From: CAVYGM01 sp963768025
GTDB taxonomy: Bacteria; Bacteroidota; Bacteroidia; Cytophagales; Spirosomataceae
Assembly: GCA_963768025.1 (NCBI GenBank)
Contig: CAVYGM010000033.1
Coordinates: forward strand, 1 to 64,000
DNA length: 64,000 nt
Direction: 5' to 3'
Shown: in pieces, positions 1 to 8,666 of the stretch
Position numbering within the stretch: position 1 is the stretch's first letter
Layout of the letters: every line of letters starts with the position of its first letter
Translations under genes and position numbers: made by a program
The notes under the pieces: model-generated
What the model saw: the letters and a program-made list of their open reading frames with translations, nothing else
Databases searched by the model: none
What the model was told of the DNA's origin: nothing

Positions 1-613
1 GAGAGCGTAGCCCCGATTATTCTATCGGAGGTGAACATCAAGAAAGTCGAGTTTGTGCAGGACGATAGTGGTATCCTTGAAGAAGAAAATCAAACCTAAC
101 TTCAAGGCTCTCGGACCAAAATTCGGCCCACGGATGAAAGAGGTGGCGGCGGCTATTTCGGCTATGAACGAGGAGGACATCAAGGTACTGGAACGTGACA
201 ATGAGTTTGCGTTGATCACTACCGATCCGGCCACGCCGCTATTCATTACCTTGCAGGAGGTGGAGATCATCGCCGAGGATGTACCCGGTTGGCTTGTGGC
301 GAGCGAAGGTAGCCTGACGGTCGCTCTGGACATCACCGTTACGGACGACCTCCGCAAGGAAGGAATCGCCCGGGATTTCGTGAACCGCATTCAAAACCTC
401 CGCAAAGACAGTGGCTTCGATGTGACGGACAAAATCATGATCCGGCTGCAAAATGACAATGAGACTCTTACGGAAGCCGTGTCGTCCCAGAAAGACTACA
501 TCTGCCAGGAAGTACAGGCCGTGGGCCTGGATCTGGTAGCCGATCTGAACGGGCAGGCCGTGGAGATTGAGATGGATGAGTTTGTGCTGAAAGTGACTGT
601 GGAAGTGGTGTAA
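1..613 (+). CDS. ileS: Isoleucyl-tRNA synthetase, C-terminal part, with an apparent one-base frameshift
   Basis: This is the C-terminal end of the enzyme that charges tRNA-Ile; the catalytic domain lies upstream of the window. Bases 1-78 read in frame 1 as a segment ending DDSGIL, which then runs into EEENQT and a stop near 100. From base 80, frame 2 continues as KKKIKPNFKALGPKFGP, the expected next segment of bacteroidotal IleS, and runs to the stop at 611-613. Removing G79 restores DDSGIL-KKKIKPNF exactly. The rest is the usual C-terminal domain (EGIARDFVNRIQNLRKDSGF). ileS is essential, so a base-call or assembly error is more likely than a dead gene. A strong terminator follows. Confidence 0.88.
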
Positions 614-632
614 CAGAGGTGTCGGAAAGTTG

Positions 633-682
633 ACTCAGCTTGGATTGGACGCCGGGGCGTTCAATCCAAGCTGAGTTTTTTT
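633..682 (+). terminator. Rho-independent terminator after ileS
   Basis: A perfect 15-bp inverted repeat (ACTCAGCTTGGATTG at 633-647, complement at 662-676), extended by further pairs around a CCGGGG loop, runs into a T-tract at 676-682. It lies 20 bases after the ileS stop and faces the convergent kinase gene ending at 727. There is no matching A-run on the other side, so it acts on the plus strand. Confidence 0.9.
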
Positions 683-726
683 GCTTAAGGATCCCTAACC
701 CATCCTGAGTACCCTTGGTTTCCGGC

Positions 727-3294
727 TTATACGGGAAGTTTAACCAGAAAGACAGTCCCGGCGACATCGGTACATTCCAAATCCAGGGTACCCCCGTGGG
801 CATTCACGATATCATAGGTCAGGCTCAATCCCAAACCCGTTCCCTGCCCGGAAGGTTTGGTGGTAAAAAACGGTTGGAAAATTTTATCCTTAATGGTGTC
901 CGGTATACCGATCCCGTTGTCCTGAATACGGATCTCAACGGCGGAATCGCCAACCTGCCGGGTCTGCACGCACACGGACGGTGTGTAGCCATTGGGATGC
1001 TTCTGTCTTTTTTCGTTTACCGCATAAAAAGCATTGTTGATGATATTCAGCAATACCCGACCTATATCCTGGGGGATTACATTTATTTTGGGCAGGTTTT
1101 CGTCCAGTATGGTGGTGTATTCGGCTTCAAATGTCTTGTCCTTCGCCTGCTGGCCGTGGTAGGACAGGCGAATGTACTCCTCAATAAGGGCATTCATATT
1201 CGTGAGCGCTTTGGCCCCGCTTGTTCGCTGGCTGTGCTCCAGCATACCTTTCACTATGGCATCGGCGCGCTTGCCATAATGGACCACTTTGCTTTCATTC
1301 TTTTCCAAATCCTGAGCGATGAGAATAGCCTCTTCCAGGTTCCCCGCTTTTATTTCTTCGAGCATTTCCTCGATCAACTCCCGGTTGATTTCAGAAATGT
1401 TGTTGACGAAGTTGAGTGGATTCTGAATCTCGTGCGCTATTCCGGCGGTGACCTCACCGAGCGAGGCCATTTTTTCGGATTGAATCAGCTGGGATTGGGC
1501 AGCTTTCAGTTCGGTCAGCGTCATTTCCACCCGCTGCTTGGCTTCTTCCATTTGTTTGAAATCCTCATAGCGGGCGTAGGCTATGGAAAAGGCCTGCGCC
1601 AACGCCTGCACCAATTCAATCTCGTGTTGATTGAGGTCAAATCGGTTGCCTACGTAGAGCATCCCCTGGGTGAAGGGAATAAAATTCAGGAAAAGGGACT
1701 CGGGCGGGCTGGTATTACCCTGGTACTGCTGACTGCTCCGCAAACGCCTCTGCTCGATCAACGATTGCATCCAGTCGATAAACTGTTCCTTGTTCCAATG
1801 ATCCTTAAATACTTTATTTACCCGCCAGTACTCTACGAGCTTGTCGTTGATAGCATTGGTGCCAAACGGAATATCCATGACCCCTAACGGGTGCCCTTCG
1901 GGAGTGGACAAATAGGAATGAACAGCTTCGTTGATTTCATCGATTATAAATACCCCACACCTAAAAAAAGGCACTCCGAGGGTGGTCAATTCGTGCCAAA
2001 TCAGGGGAGTGATTCGTTGCAAATCTTCCGCCGACCGCATACTTGCTATCTCGCCCCTGACTCGGTCCAGGGAGGCTTGCCGATTGGCCTCGCGGGCTCG
2101 GGCTTCCACGTGCTGAAGATCAACATAACGGGTGTAAGTAAGATCCATGACCTTGGAAAAGCGTTGCAGGATGTCGGCATCACGGTCCGAAAGTGCTTCA
2201 AACCCAACGTATTCCAGCGCGCCATGCGGCGTAAAAGCGTTCGATATCACTACCTTATCCGAGGACGTGAGGGCTTCCTTTATTTCGTCAGGAGCGTGCA
2301 TGAGTTGTGTCTCCGTAAAGAGTAACTGATCCCAATCCTGCTTTGCCTCCCCCAATAATTCAGTGGACCGAAAGGAGGTTCCCCGCACCCAATCCCTAAA
2401 AAATGCCTGACCTAGGGGGGTATGATCCAGAACATCTGGCGGCAGCAAATAGCTTTTGGGGAGCTTGTGTTCCTTTGTTTCACTCGTCCACCAGGTCATT
2501 TCGTGGGTAATGTCGTTGATAATTATAATAAAACACCGAATAGGCTCAAATCCCAGCAAGCACAGTTGGTTGAGAACCATTGCGATTACCGCCGGCAGCT
2601 CGTGGCTATTGTGCATGGACATAGCCCGCGAACGAATGCGCTCCAGCGTAGCCTCAATCCGTGCCTCGTTCGCGAGCGCTTCCGCTTTGTGCAAATCGAG
2701 AAAACGGGTATAAGTTTGATCAAAAACGCGGGTAAATCGCTTTAAGATGAGACGACTATCCTCATCCACCTCCTGCCAGGAACCAAATCCCAGATAGCCG
2801 TGCTCATGGCGGATGTGCAGCAGGTGAAAGGTAGATTCATTTTCTACCTCCGCCAAATCAATGTTGAAGAGGCTTTTGAGCACGATGAAGGTTTCCTTTT
2901 TGGGAACGGACATATCCATGTATTCCTCTTTCCGCACCCAGGCATCTATCTCGTGCTTGAAGTTGACCCGCTGGGAAGAATCCACCAGTACCGGGGTTAC
3001 GGGACTATCCCCGTGTTTTATCCAGAATTCCAGGGTTTGTTTGTCCACATCTACCAGCGACACCCAGCCCGAAATAGCATTGATCCCCAATACTTTCAAT
3101 TGTTGAAATAATACTTCCACCAGTTCGCCAAGCTCATCGCTCTTAAACATAGCCATGGTTCGGGAACGAACTACCTCCAGGGCCGCCTCTACCTGAGCTT
3201 CCCTTTTCAGGCGATCCAGTTGCACATTTTGGTGTTGCAACTTCCTTTCCAGCAGCTCTATCGTTGCTTCCAATTCAATAGGTTTCTTTTCCAT
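727..3294 (-). CDS. Sensor histidine kinase with three tandem GAF-like modules
   Basis: An 855-residue cytoplasmic histidine kinase without obvious membrane segments. The N-terminal coiled coil is followed by three diverged modules of about 200 residues starting near 34, 211 and 411. Each opens with the same helical signature (EAxLExxRxRxMxM, then SxEL) and resembles a GAF sensor domain. A second coiled coil leads to the H-box GIAHEIQNPLNF (phosphoacceptor His near 621). The ATPase domain has an N-box (NIINNAFYAV), G1 (DNGIGIP), F (FFTTKP) and G2 (GTGLGL). No response regulator is adjacent, so its partner is unknown. The kinase core is of the same subfamily as the two kinases at 20.8-25.6 kb, but here the His is intact. 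Confidence 0.88.
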   Translation of the reverse strand: MEKKPIELEATIELLERKLQHQNVQLDRLKREAQVEAALEVVRSRTMAMFKSDELGELVEVLFQQLKVLGINAISGWVSLVDVDKQTLEFWIKHGDSPVTPVLVDSSQRVNFKHEIDAWVRKEEYMDMSVPKKETFIVLKSLFNIDLAEVENESTFHLLHIRHEHGYLGFGSWQEVDEDSRLILKRFTRVFDQTYTRFLDLHKAEALANEARIEATLERIRSRAMSMHNSHELPAVIAMVLNQLCLLGFEPIRCFIIIINDITHEMTWWTSETKEHKLPKSYLLPPDVLDHTPLGQAFFRDWVRGTSFRSTELLGEAKQDWDQLLFTETQLMHAPDEIKEALTSSDKVVISNAFTPHGALEYVGFEALSDRDADILQRFSKVMDLTYTRYVDLQHVEARAREANRQASLDRVRGEIASMRSAEDLQRITPLIWHELTTLGVPFFRCGVFIIDEINEAVHSYLSTPEGHPLGVMDIPFGTNAINDKLVEYWRVNKVFKDHWNKEQFIDWMQSLIEQRRLRSSQQYQGNTSPPESLFLNFIPFTQGMLYVGNRFDLNQHEIELVQALAQAFSIAYARYEDFKQMEEAKQRVEMTLTELKAAQSQLIQSEKMASLGEVTAGIAHEIQNPLNFVNNISEINRELIEEMLEEIKAGNLEEAILIAQDLEKNESKVVHYGKRADAIVKGMLEHSQRTSGAKALTNMNALIEEYIRLSYHGQQAKDKTFEAEYTTILDENLPKINVIPQDIGRVLLNIINNAFYAVNEKRQKHPNGYTPSVCVQTRQVGDSAVEIRIQDNGIGIPDTIKDKIFQPFFTTKPSGQGTGLGLSLTYDIVNAHGGTLDLECTDVAGTVFLVKLPV

Positions 3295-3737
3295 ACATGC
3301 TTTTACGATACCCTACTTGGGATACAGACGGTTACCTTATGAACAAACAGAAAATAATGAATGAGTGATATTCTCAGCACAATACAGGAGTTGACCTGCT
3401 CATCGTCGGGGCCAAGCGCCATGGTATCAGATTTCAAAATAGCTTGACTAAATTGGCATGGTCACCAATTAGACAGCCGGAACTTCGATGGTTATGGGTG
3501 TTCAAATACAGGACTATAAAAAGCTCCCTGCGTGGTGGTATATAATGGTTTGGAACCCGACCTTGTTTCGACAACTTGGAAAGCCAATGTAATCCAAAAA
3601 GTAAAAAGTCTACTAATTTATAAAATTATCAATACCATTCTTTGAAATTGGGGGAAGTAAAACCACTAACCACCCCAAATTATGCGGCGCGAGGGGGTAC
3701 CTTATGGTTTGGCCCCTCATTCCCAGGTGGTCCAAAG
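3295..3737. other. 443-base intergenic stretch, nothing recognised
   Basis: This lies between two minus-strand genes and must hold the promoter of the three-GAF kinase. I see no tRNA, no convincing small ORF, no long hairpin and no clear CAAAnnTA element (the reverse of the Bacteroidota minus-7 box). Confidence 0.5.
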
Positions 3738-4658
3738 CTACTGCAAGCCATCGAGGGCCTTCCGTACTTCGGCCAAAAAACGAGGTACCTGTATCCTCGG
3801 ATCGCCCTCAAGGGTTTCGATGGGGATGTAGCCCCGGTACCCCGAATCCTTAATTATTTTCACCAATTTTATCAGATCAGGCTTTTCTTCCTGCCCCTTG
3901 CGATATACCTTTTCCTTGATTTGCCAGGTGTACGCATAAGGAGCCAGCCGGGCGATTTCCTCGTACGGATCACCCGCCCGCAAGCTTCCGATGTCGAGAT
4001 TAATACCCAGCCATTCGGACGAAATCTTCTTCCGAATGTACAGAACCTGATCCACTGTTTTGAGGAGTTCGTTATGGTTTTGGAGCACAATCATCACCCC
4101 CTTTTTCTCACCAAACTCCACGCACTTTCGGATACCCTCCACCGCCCAATCCATGGTTTCCTGTTCCGAATGCCCCTCGGGTACCCCTTTCCCCGCAAAC
4201 ACGCGCAGGACCGGAGCGTCCATTTTGGCGGCCACCTCCACCCACTGCCGTACCAGGTCCACATCTGCTGCCCGTTTGGTAGCATCTGGGCTTGAGAAAT
4301 CGGTTCGGACCCCAGTGCCGCTGATATCCAAGCCCAGGAGAAATGCCTTCTTTTTGATCTGGTACACGTATTCATCCGACGGCACAGCGGGGTAGCCGGG
4401 AAAGTAATACCCCGTCGGATCTACGGCGTCGAAACCAATGTCGGAACAAAACTTAAAAACTTCTTCCAGCGTCATTTCCCCTTTTCGCAAGGGATCGTTG
4501 AACGAATACAGGTTACAGCTGAGCTTGATCGGGGGGGAGGACTCTTTACCAAATTTTCCGTCCCGAGAGGCGTATGTTTTGGTGGAGGCTAAGGCTGTGG
4601 AAAGAGCCATTCCGGCGATGGGTGCAGCCAATAGAAATTTTCTACGGGTGAAGGTCAT
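3738..4658 (-). CDS. Tat-exported sugar phosphate isomerase/epimerase-like TIM barrel
   Basis: About 306 residues of the xylose-isomerase-like TIM-barrel family (AP endonuclease 2 superfamily). I chose the start at 4658 because it gives MTFTRRKFLLAAPIAG, a twin-arginine signal peptide; an in-frame ATG ten codons upstream also exists. Family signatures are CNLYSFND at the first strand, a GFDAVDPTGYY segment, LQNHNEL, LGINLDIGS and the C-terminal IPIETLEGDP, which supply the usual metal-binding Glu/Asp/His-type positions. Such exported members in Bacteroidota usually sit in sugar or inositol-like degradation loci, but none surrounds this gene, so the substrate is unknown. It is monocistronic as far as can be seen. 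Confidence 0.8.
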   Translation of the reverse strand: MTFTRRKFLLAAPIAGMALSTALASTKTYASRDGKFGKESSPPIKLSCNLYSFNDPLRKGEMTLEEVFKFCSDIGFDAVDPTGYYFPGYPAVPSDEYVYQIKKKAFLLGLDISGTGVRTDFSSPDATKRAADVDLVRQWVEVAAKMDAPVLRVFAGKGVPEGHSEQETMDWAVEGIRKCVEFGEKKGVMIVLQNHNELLKTVDQVLYIRKKISSEWLGINLDIGSLRAGDPYEEIARLAPYAYTWQIKEKVYRKGQEEKPDLIKLVKIIKDSGYRGYIPIETLEGDPRIQVPRFLAEVRKALDGLQ

Positions 4659-4841
4659 ACGTAAATCGGGGTTAGGACGGGCCAACAAACGAAGGAGGCG
4701 TGGTTGGGGATGCGCCAGCTACTTTTTATGGGTTCTGTTTTTTCTATAATTCAAAGCACAGAAAGGCCCCTTTCATACTGGTAATATATACCCCAAAAAC
4801 ACAAAACTTTGTGGGACACGGCCTACCCCTGACAAATCTAT

Positions 4842-5471
4842 TTAAAATTTCAGTCGCAAGCCCGCTCCCAGGGGTACGTAGGACGAAGCCCCCACCTGCA
4901 ACCTTACCCTGGGTACCTTGCCGGCATGGCTGAAATTATACAAGGAAACGGCCTTGCGCAGGAGACGAAAGCACGCTACCCGCGCCGCCACCCCGGCTAC
5001 GGTAAGGCCACCCGCCCAGTAGAGGTAGTTGTTGTTTCGATTGTCATACACCGGAACGAAATAAAAAAAGGACACACGCTGCACAATACCTACCAAAAAC
5101 ACCACCTGGGCGACCGAAGTGCTGCCGTACCAGAGTATTCGATGTAGCCGGTGTTTTTGATATAGGTTCAGGAGGTCCTGATCCTGGGTTGCTTCAAAGT
5201 AGGGTTTTACATGGGAAGCCAAAAGGAATTTTTTATCCCTGATTTCGTAGGAATGACCGCCAACGTACAAAGCAACGCCAGGTACCAGGAAATAGCCAAG
5301 GAGATAAAGCGGCTCAAACTTCATCGTGATAGCGGGTAGGGTATCGCTTGCGGTCAACGGAGTAAACAATGTGTCTGCGCTGGATGGCGGCAAATTTTGC
5401 CCCTGTCCCCAGGTGTTGGTTTGCAGGTATAGCCAAACCAGCACAAGTAGTAGTTTTTTTGTTCGTCGCAT
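4842..5471 (-). CDS. Exported or membrane protein of unknown function
   Basis: A 209-residue protein with a signal peptide (basic MRRTKK, hydrophobic core, cleavage probably near WGQG). A low-complexity linker rich in Ser, Thr and Pro follows, then two or three hydrophobic stretches (LLGYFLVPGVALYVGG, VAQVVFLVGIVQRVSFFYF, YLYWAGGLTVAGVAARVACF). The C-terminus ends with alternating hydrophobic residues (VRLQVGASSYVPLGAGLRLKF-like), suggestive of outer-membrane or envelope association. I do not recognise the family. It is flanked by unrelated genes, with 152 bases on one side and a divergent EamA gene on the other. Confidence 0.6.
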   Translation of the reverse strand: MRRTKKLLLVLVWLYLQTNTWGQGQNLPPSSADTLFTPLTASDTLPAITMKFEPLYLLGYFLVPGVALYVGGHSYEIRDKKFLLASHVKPYFEATQDQDLLNLYQKHRLHRILWYGSTSVAQVVFLVGIVQRVSFFYFVPVYDNRNNNYLYWAGGLTVAGVAARVACFRLLRKAVSLYNFSHAGKVPRVRLQVGASSYVPLGAGLRLKF

Positions 5472-5603
5472 GGGTTACCGTAGCCTCTTTGGGTACCTTC
5501 TCTTTTACCGGGGATAAAAGGTAGGAAAAACCTCCATAAAAGGTGGCTAGGTTTGCCTATCTTTCGGGCGTTTTTCCGGCCTTACTAACTGTAAACAACT
5601 CAA

Positions 5604-6029
5604 ATGGAAAAGTGGATCATCTACGCTCTGGTCTCCATGGTTTTTGCGGGACTAACCTCGGTTATCGCCAAGTTTGGGATGAAAGAAATGAACAGCGACA
5701 CGGCTCTGATGATCCGAACAGCGGTCGTTTTCATTTTTGTGGTTTCAAATGCATTCCTATTTAAGAATGCCTTTCAGGAAGTGCGCAAGGCGGGGCCCAA
5801 CGACTTGATGTTCCTGGCTGTTTCCGGTCTTACCACTACCCTATCCTGGATCTTTTATTATCGGGCCATGAAGTTGGGTCCGGTTTCGTACGTGGCTTCT
5901 ATTGATAAGGCCAGTATTGTGGTCACCATCCTGCTTTCCTTTGTGCTTCTTAAAGAGCCCATTACCCCAAAAATCCTACTGGGTGCCGGGCTGATCGTGG
6001 CAGGCATGTTGGTGCTCATTTGGAAATAA
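5604..6029 (+). CDS. EamA-domain (DMT superfamily) half-size transporter
   Basis: A 141-residue membrane protein with a single EamA unit: about five hydrophobic helices, the first from residue 5 (IIYALVSMVFAGLTSVIAKFG) and the last ending in AGMLVLIWK. Typical EamA features are the GLTTTLSWIFYYRAMKLGP segment and LLKEPITPKILLGAGLI. Full drug/metabolite transporters carry two units, while this single-unit form would act as a dimer, as in the SMR/short-EamA branch. The substrate cannot be read from the sequence. The start is the first ATG (5604), which begins directly with the membrane segment. Confidence 0.82.
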   Translation: MEKWIIYALVSMVFAGLTSVIAKFGMKEMNSDTALMIRTAVVFIFVVSNAFLFKNAFQEVRKAGPNDLMFLAVSGLTTTLSWIFYYRAMKLGPVSYVASIDKASIVVTILLSFVLLKEPITPKILLGAGLIVAGMLVLIWK

Positions 6030-6072
6030 TGAGGAGCGACCGCTCCTTTTCCAGCTCCGGCAAATAGCGCGC

Positions 6073-6513
6073 CTACTTCCCTACTTTATGGAAAATCATG
6101 TCTTTACCGATGAGTTCAATCCCCCAGAAGCCTCGGACTTTGAGTTCGCTGGGGGTAGTTAGCCGCACGATCGAGGCGTATGTCTTGCCAGAATTGGGAT
6201 CGTATAAGCTTCCGCCCGTCCAGGCATCTTTTCCATTGAAGGACAGTCTGCTTACGACCACCATACCCAGGAAGGGCCGGGAGCGCAAGCTGGGATTAGG
6301 ATTTTTTGTGTCAAAATAGCGCTCCATTTTGGGAGAATCAGGGGCGCTGCAATCGAACCATTCGATTCTGGCGGCGTATTTTTCGTGATCTTTGTAGACC
6401 TCCACCAGCAAATCCTGCCTGTCGGACATCCATTTACCGACTATTTGATCTGCTTTTACCGGGGCAGCAGGATTGGCCAAAAACAGCGCAGACCAAAGGA
6501 TAAGGAGATGCAT
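6073..6513 (-). CDS. DUF2147 family exported protein
   Basis: About 146 residues. The start at 6513 gives a normal signal peptide (MHLLILWSALFLANPAAPVKA), and the ORF extends 14 codons further upstream without that logic. The mature part opens with DQIVGKWMSD and carries the DUF2147 pattern: short beta strands (LLVEVYKDHEKYAARIEW), a Pro/Gly-rich FLGMVVVSRLSFNG segment, GGSLYDPNSGKTY and LKVRGFWGIELIG. The family forms a small periplasmic lipocalin-like barrel of unknown ligand. It is divergent from the gene at 6669 with a 155-base shared upstream region. Confidence 0.8.
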   Translation of the reverse strand: MHLLILWSALFLANPAAPVKADQIVGKWMSDRQDLLVEVYKDHEKYAARIEWFDCSAPDSPKMERYFDTKNPNPSLRSRPFLGMVVVSRLSFNGKDAWTGGSLYDPNSGKTYASIVRLTTPSELKVRGFWGIELIGKDMIFHKVGK

Positions 6514-6598
6514 AGAAGTTAATTTTTGATAAGATGTTCGGTACCGGTGGATCAACGGCTTAGCAATCCAATCCAGATAATTTGTTGTGGCGAATTAA

Positions 6599-6628
6599 TT
6601 GGAACAATTCAATTTCACTTTACTTTTG
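6599..6628 (+). promoter_or_regulatory. Bacteroidota-type promoter for the gene at 6669
   Basis: TTG at 6599-6601, a 19-base spacer and TACTTTTG at 6621-6628 match the Bacteroidota consensus (TTG, 19-21 bases, TAnnTTTG). Transcription would begin near 6635, leaving a leader of about 34 bases. Confidence 0.6.
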
Positions 6629-6668
6629 CTCAATGTTTTAGCAAAACAACGCTACTAATCACTCCCAA

Positions 6669-8567
6669 ATGAATTCTGTTCTCATTGATAATCCCTTTCT
6701 ATTTGAATACTTTGGGGTTGTACTGGTCTTACTGCTACTCTATTGGGCTTCCTCTCTGGTAAGGGCTTCTAAGGTAATCAGGAATGTGCTTGGGATCTGC
6801 CTTTTTCTCAGCCCGATCGTATATTTCTATATAATTCTGGACGCATATTCGGTAAATATCCCTTATACGGACGATTTTAATGTGATGGAGTCCGTACAGA
6901 AGCTCCGACAGGCATCCAATTTCTTAGACGGGACCAAGCTGCTTTTTGAGCAGGTGAATCAGCACCGTTTCGCCTTTGAACGGATCGTATTGCTGCTGAT
7001 GATTCTGGTTACGGGCTCCATCAACGTCAAATTGCAGATCCTGTTGGGTAATCTTTTTCTCTTGGGAATCCTGTATCTTTTTTTCCAAAGCATTCGAAAG
7101 GAACAAATCAGCTGGCACTATTTTATTCCTGTGTCCTACATTCTTTTTAACCTGGTGTACTACGAAAATGCCAACTGGGGCATTGCCGCCTTGCAAAATA
7201 CACCGCTCCTTTTCTTCGCCTTCCTGACGTTTTACGGCCTTAACCGAAGGGATACGGCCGGCTGGACACTGAGCCTGATTTCGGCTCTGCTGGTCACTTT
7301 TATAAGCGGAACCGGCATGTTGGCTTTCATTATTGGGGCCATCCTGCTATTGTTTCAGAAACGGTACAACCTCCTCTTGATTTGGTCGGGAATGGCGGTG
7401 GGTGTTATCGCGTTTTACTTTTTCTTCGACTACACCTTCATACCATCTGATTCCCAGAACGTATGGAAACATCCGATTTTCAATAGCCTGCTCTTGCTGG
7501 GCTTTTTGGGAAACGCCCTGTATTTGGATTTCTCCCATCCACCCATTACGTCCTTTTATCCCGATATGCTCGCTTGTGTAGTCCTGGGCTTCGGCATCGC
7601 GTTGGTGGGCCTCCTGTGGGCTCTTCGTATTTTTATCATTACCAAAAAGACCCAGGGACACTACTGGTTTCTGCTGGGGGCGTTCCTGTTCCTGATGGGT
7701 ACGGGTGCCATGTTTGTACTCAGCAGGCCGACCAACAACTATTTTATGTTCGGCGGAAATATTTTTTCCCGCCGCTACATGATATTTGGAGTGGTGGCGG
7801 TGGCGGCGGCCTACCTGGGGCTGGTGATTCTGGTAAAAAAGATTTCCCTGCTCCAAAAAGGGGTGGTATTTCTGGCAATGGTAAGTTTCATCGCGCTCAA
7901 TTTCAATAGCTATTTCGTTTCCCTCGTTCAGCTTCGGACCCTACGGGAGGAACTGTTACTTGATGCCTACTATTTCAAAAATTACGCTACTTTCCTAACC
8001 GCCGGCGTGCAGTTTACGGATATTCCCTTCTGGAACCATCCCACCCGGATGAAGGAACTTGTGGCCCTGATTGAATCGGGAGGGATCAGTAACTTCCTGG
8101 CATCGGATCGCTTTCCGGAGGCAGGCAATTTTCTGGCCAGGACCACGCAAGGGCAGCAACCTTTCCGGGGCTCGGTAGACGCCAACGTGGACTATCGGAA
8201 TGGGTACTTCAATCGTCCGGCCGAATACCTTCATTTTTACGCAACTAGGCCGAATGGCCAAAAACCGGCGTACTTTTTACTGTCCTCGGACGCCTACAAA
8301 ATTTTGCTACCGGCCATTCCCAAGGTAAATTCCTGGACAGACTTTCTCCTTACCAAAAAGTATTTCAGTGATAAGGTATACCACTACGGCGTCTTCCGGA
8401 CGAAGCTTCCATCAGACACTTACCAGGTGTGGATGGTCATGGACGAGTCCACGAGTACCCCACGCTGGCATTCTTTCAATACGCGAAATAGATTGGTTTT
8501 GAGGGACAAAATGAAACTAATCACGGATGCTACCACCCGGGAGTACCTAGTACCCAGTACATTGTAG
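6669..8567 (+). CDS. Multipass membrane protein, possibly GT-C glycosyltransferase-like
   Basis: A 632-residue protein with roughly eleven or twelve hydrophobic helices in residues 10-430 and a C-terminal soluble region of about 190 residues. After the second helix comes a loop with IPYTDDFNVMESV and, further on, QVNQHRFAFERI. Acidic pairs followed by His/Arg-rich motifs in the first large extracytoplasmic loop are a hallmark of GT-C lipid-sugar-dependent glycosyltransferases, so a role in cell-surface glycan assembly is possible but inferred. No glycan genes are adjacent. It has its own promoter at 6599-6628. Confidence 0.6.
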   Translation: MNSVLIDNPFLFEYFGVVLVLLLLYWASSLVRASKVIRNVLGICLFLSPIVYFYIILDAYSVNIPYTDDFNVMESVQKLRQASNFLDGTKLLFEQVNQHRFAFERIVLLLMILVTGSINVKLQILLGNLFLLGILYLFFQSIRKEQISWHYFIPVSYILFNLVYYENANWGIAALQNTPLLFFAFLTFYGLNRRDTAGWTLSLISALLVTFISGTGMLAFIIGAILLLFQKRYNLLLIWSGMAVGVIAFYFFFDYTFIPSDSQNVWKHPIFNSLLLLGFLGNALYLDFSHPPITSFYPDMLACVVLGFGIALVGLLWALRIFIITKKTQGHYWFLLGAFLFLMGTGAMFVLSRPTNNYFMFGGNIFSRRYMIFGVVAVAAAYLGLVILVKKISLLQKGVVFLAMVSFIALNFNSYFVSLVQLRTLREELLLDAYYFKNYATFLTAGVQFTDIPFWNHPTRMKELVALIESGGISNFLASDRFPEAGNFLARTTQGQQPFRGSVDANVDYRNGYFNRPAEYLHFYATRPNGQKPAYFLLSSDAYKILLPAIPKVNSWTDFLLTKKYFSDKVYHYGVFRTKLPSDTYQVWMVMDESTSTPRWHSFNTRNRLVLRDKMKLITDATTREYLVPSTL

Positions 8568-8666
8568 GGGATCACTTCCAGGTACTCGTTTTTATAACTA
8601 ATTGGTTTACAGCCAGTGCTGTTCCAACAAATTTGTCCCAAAATGAGTACCTGTTCCCTGGAAAAA

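Noticed and set aside
715..1887. 390-codon plus-strand ORF antisense to the kinase at 727
   Set aside because: Its translation has no family features, and the minus strand carries clear H-box and ATPase motifs.
3295..3737. Possible small RNA or tRNA in the intergenic gap
   Set aside because: No cloverleaf, terminator or promoter that I could support.
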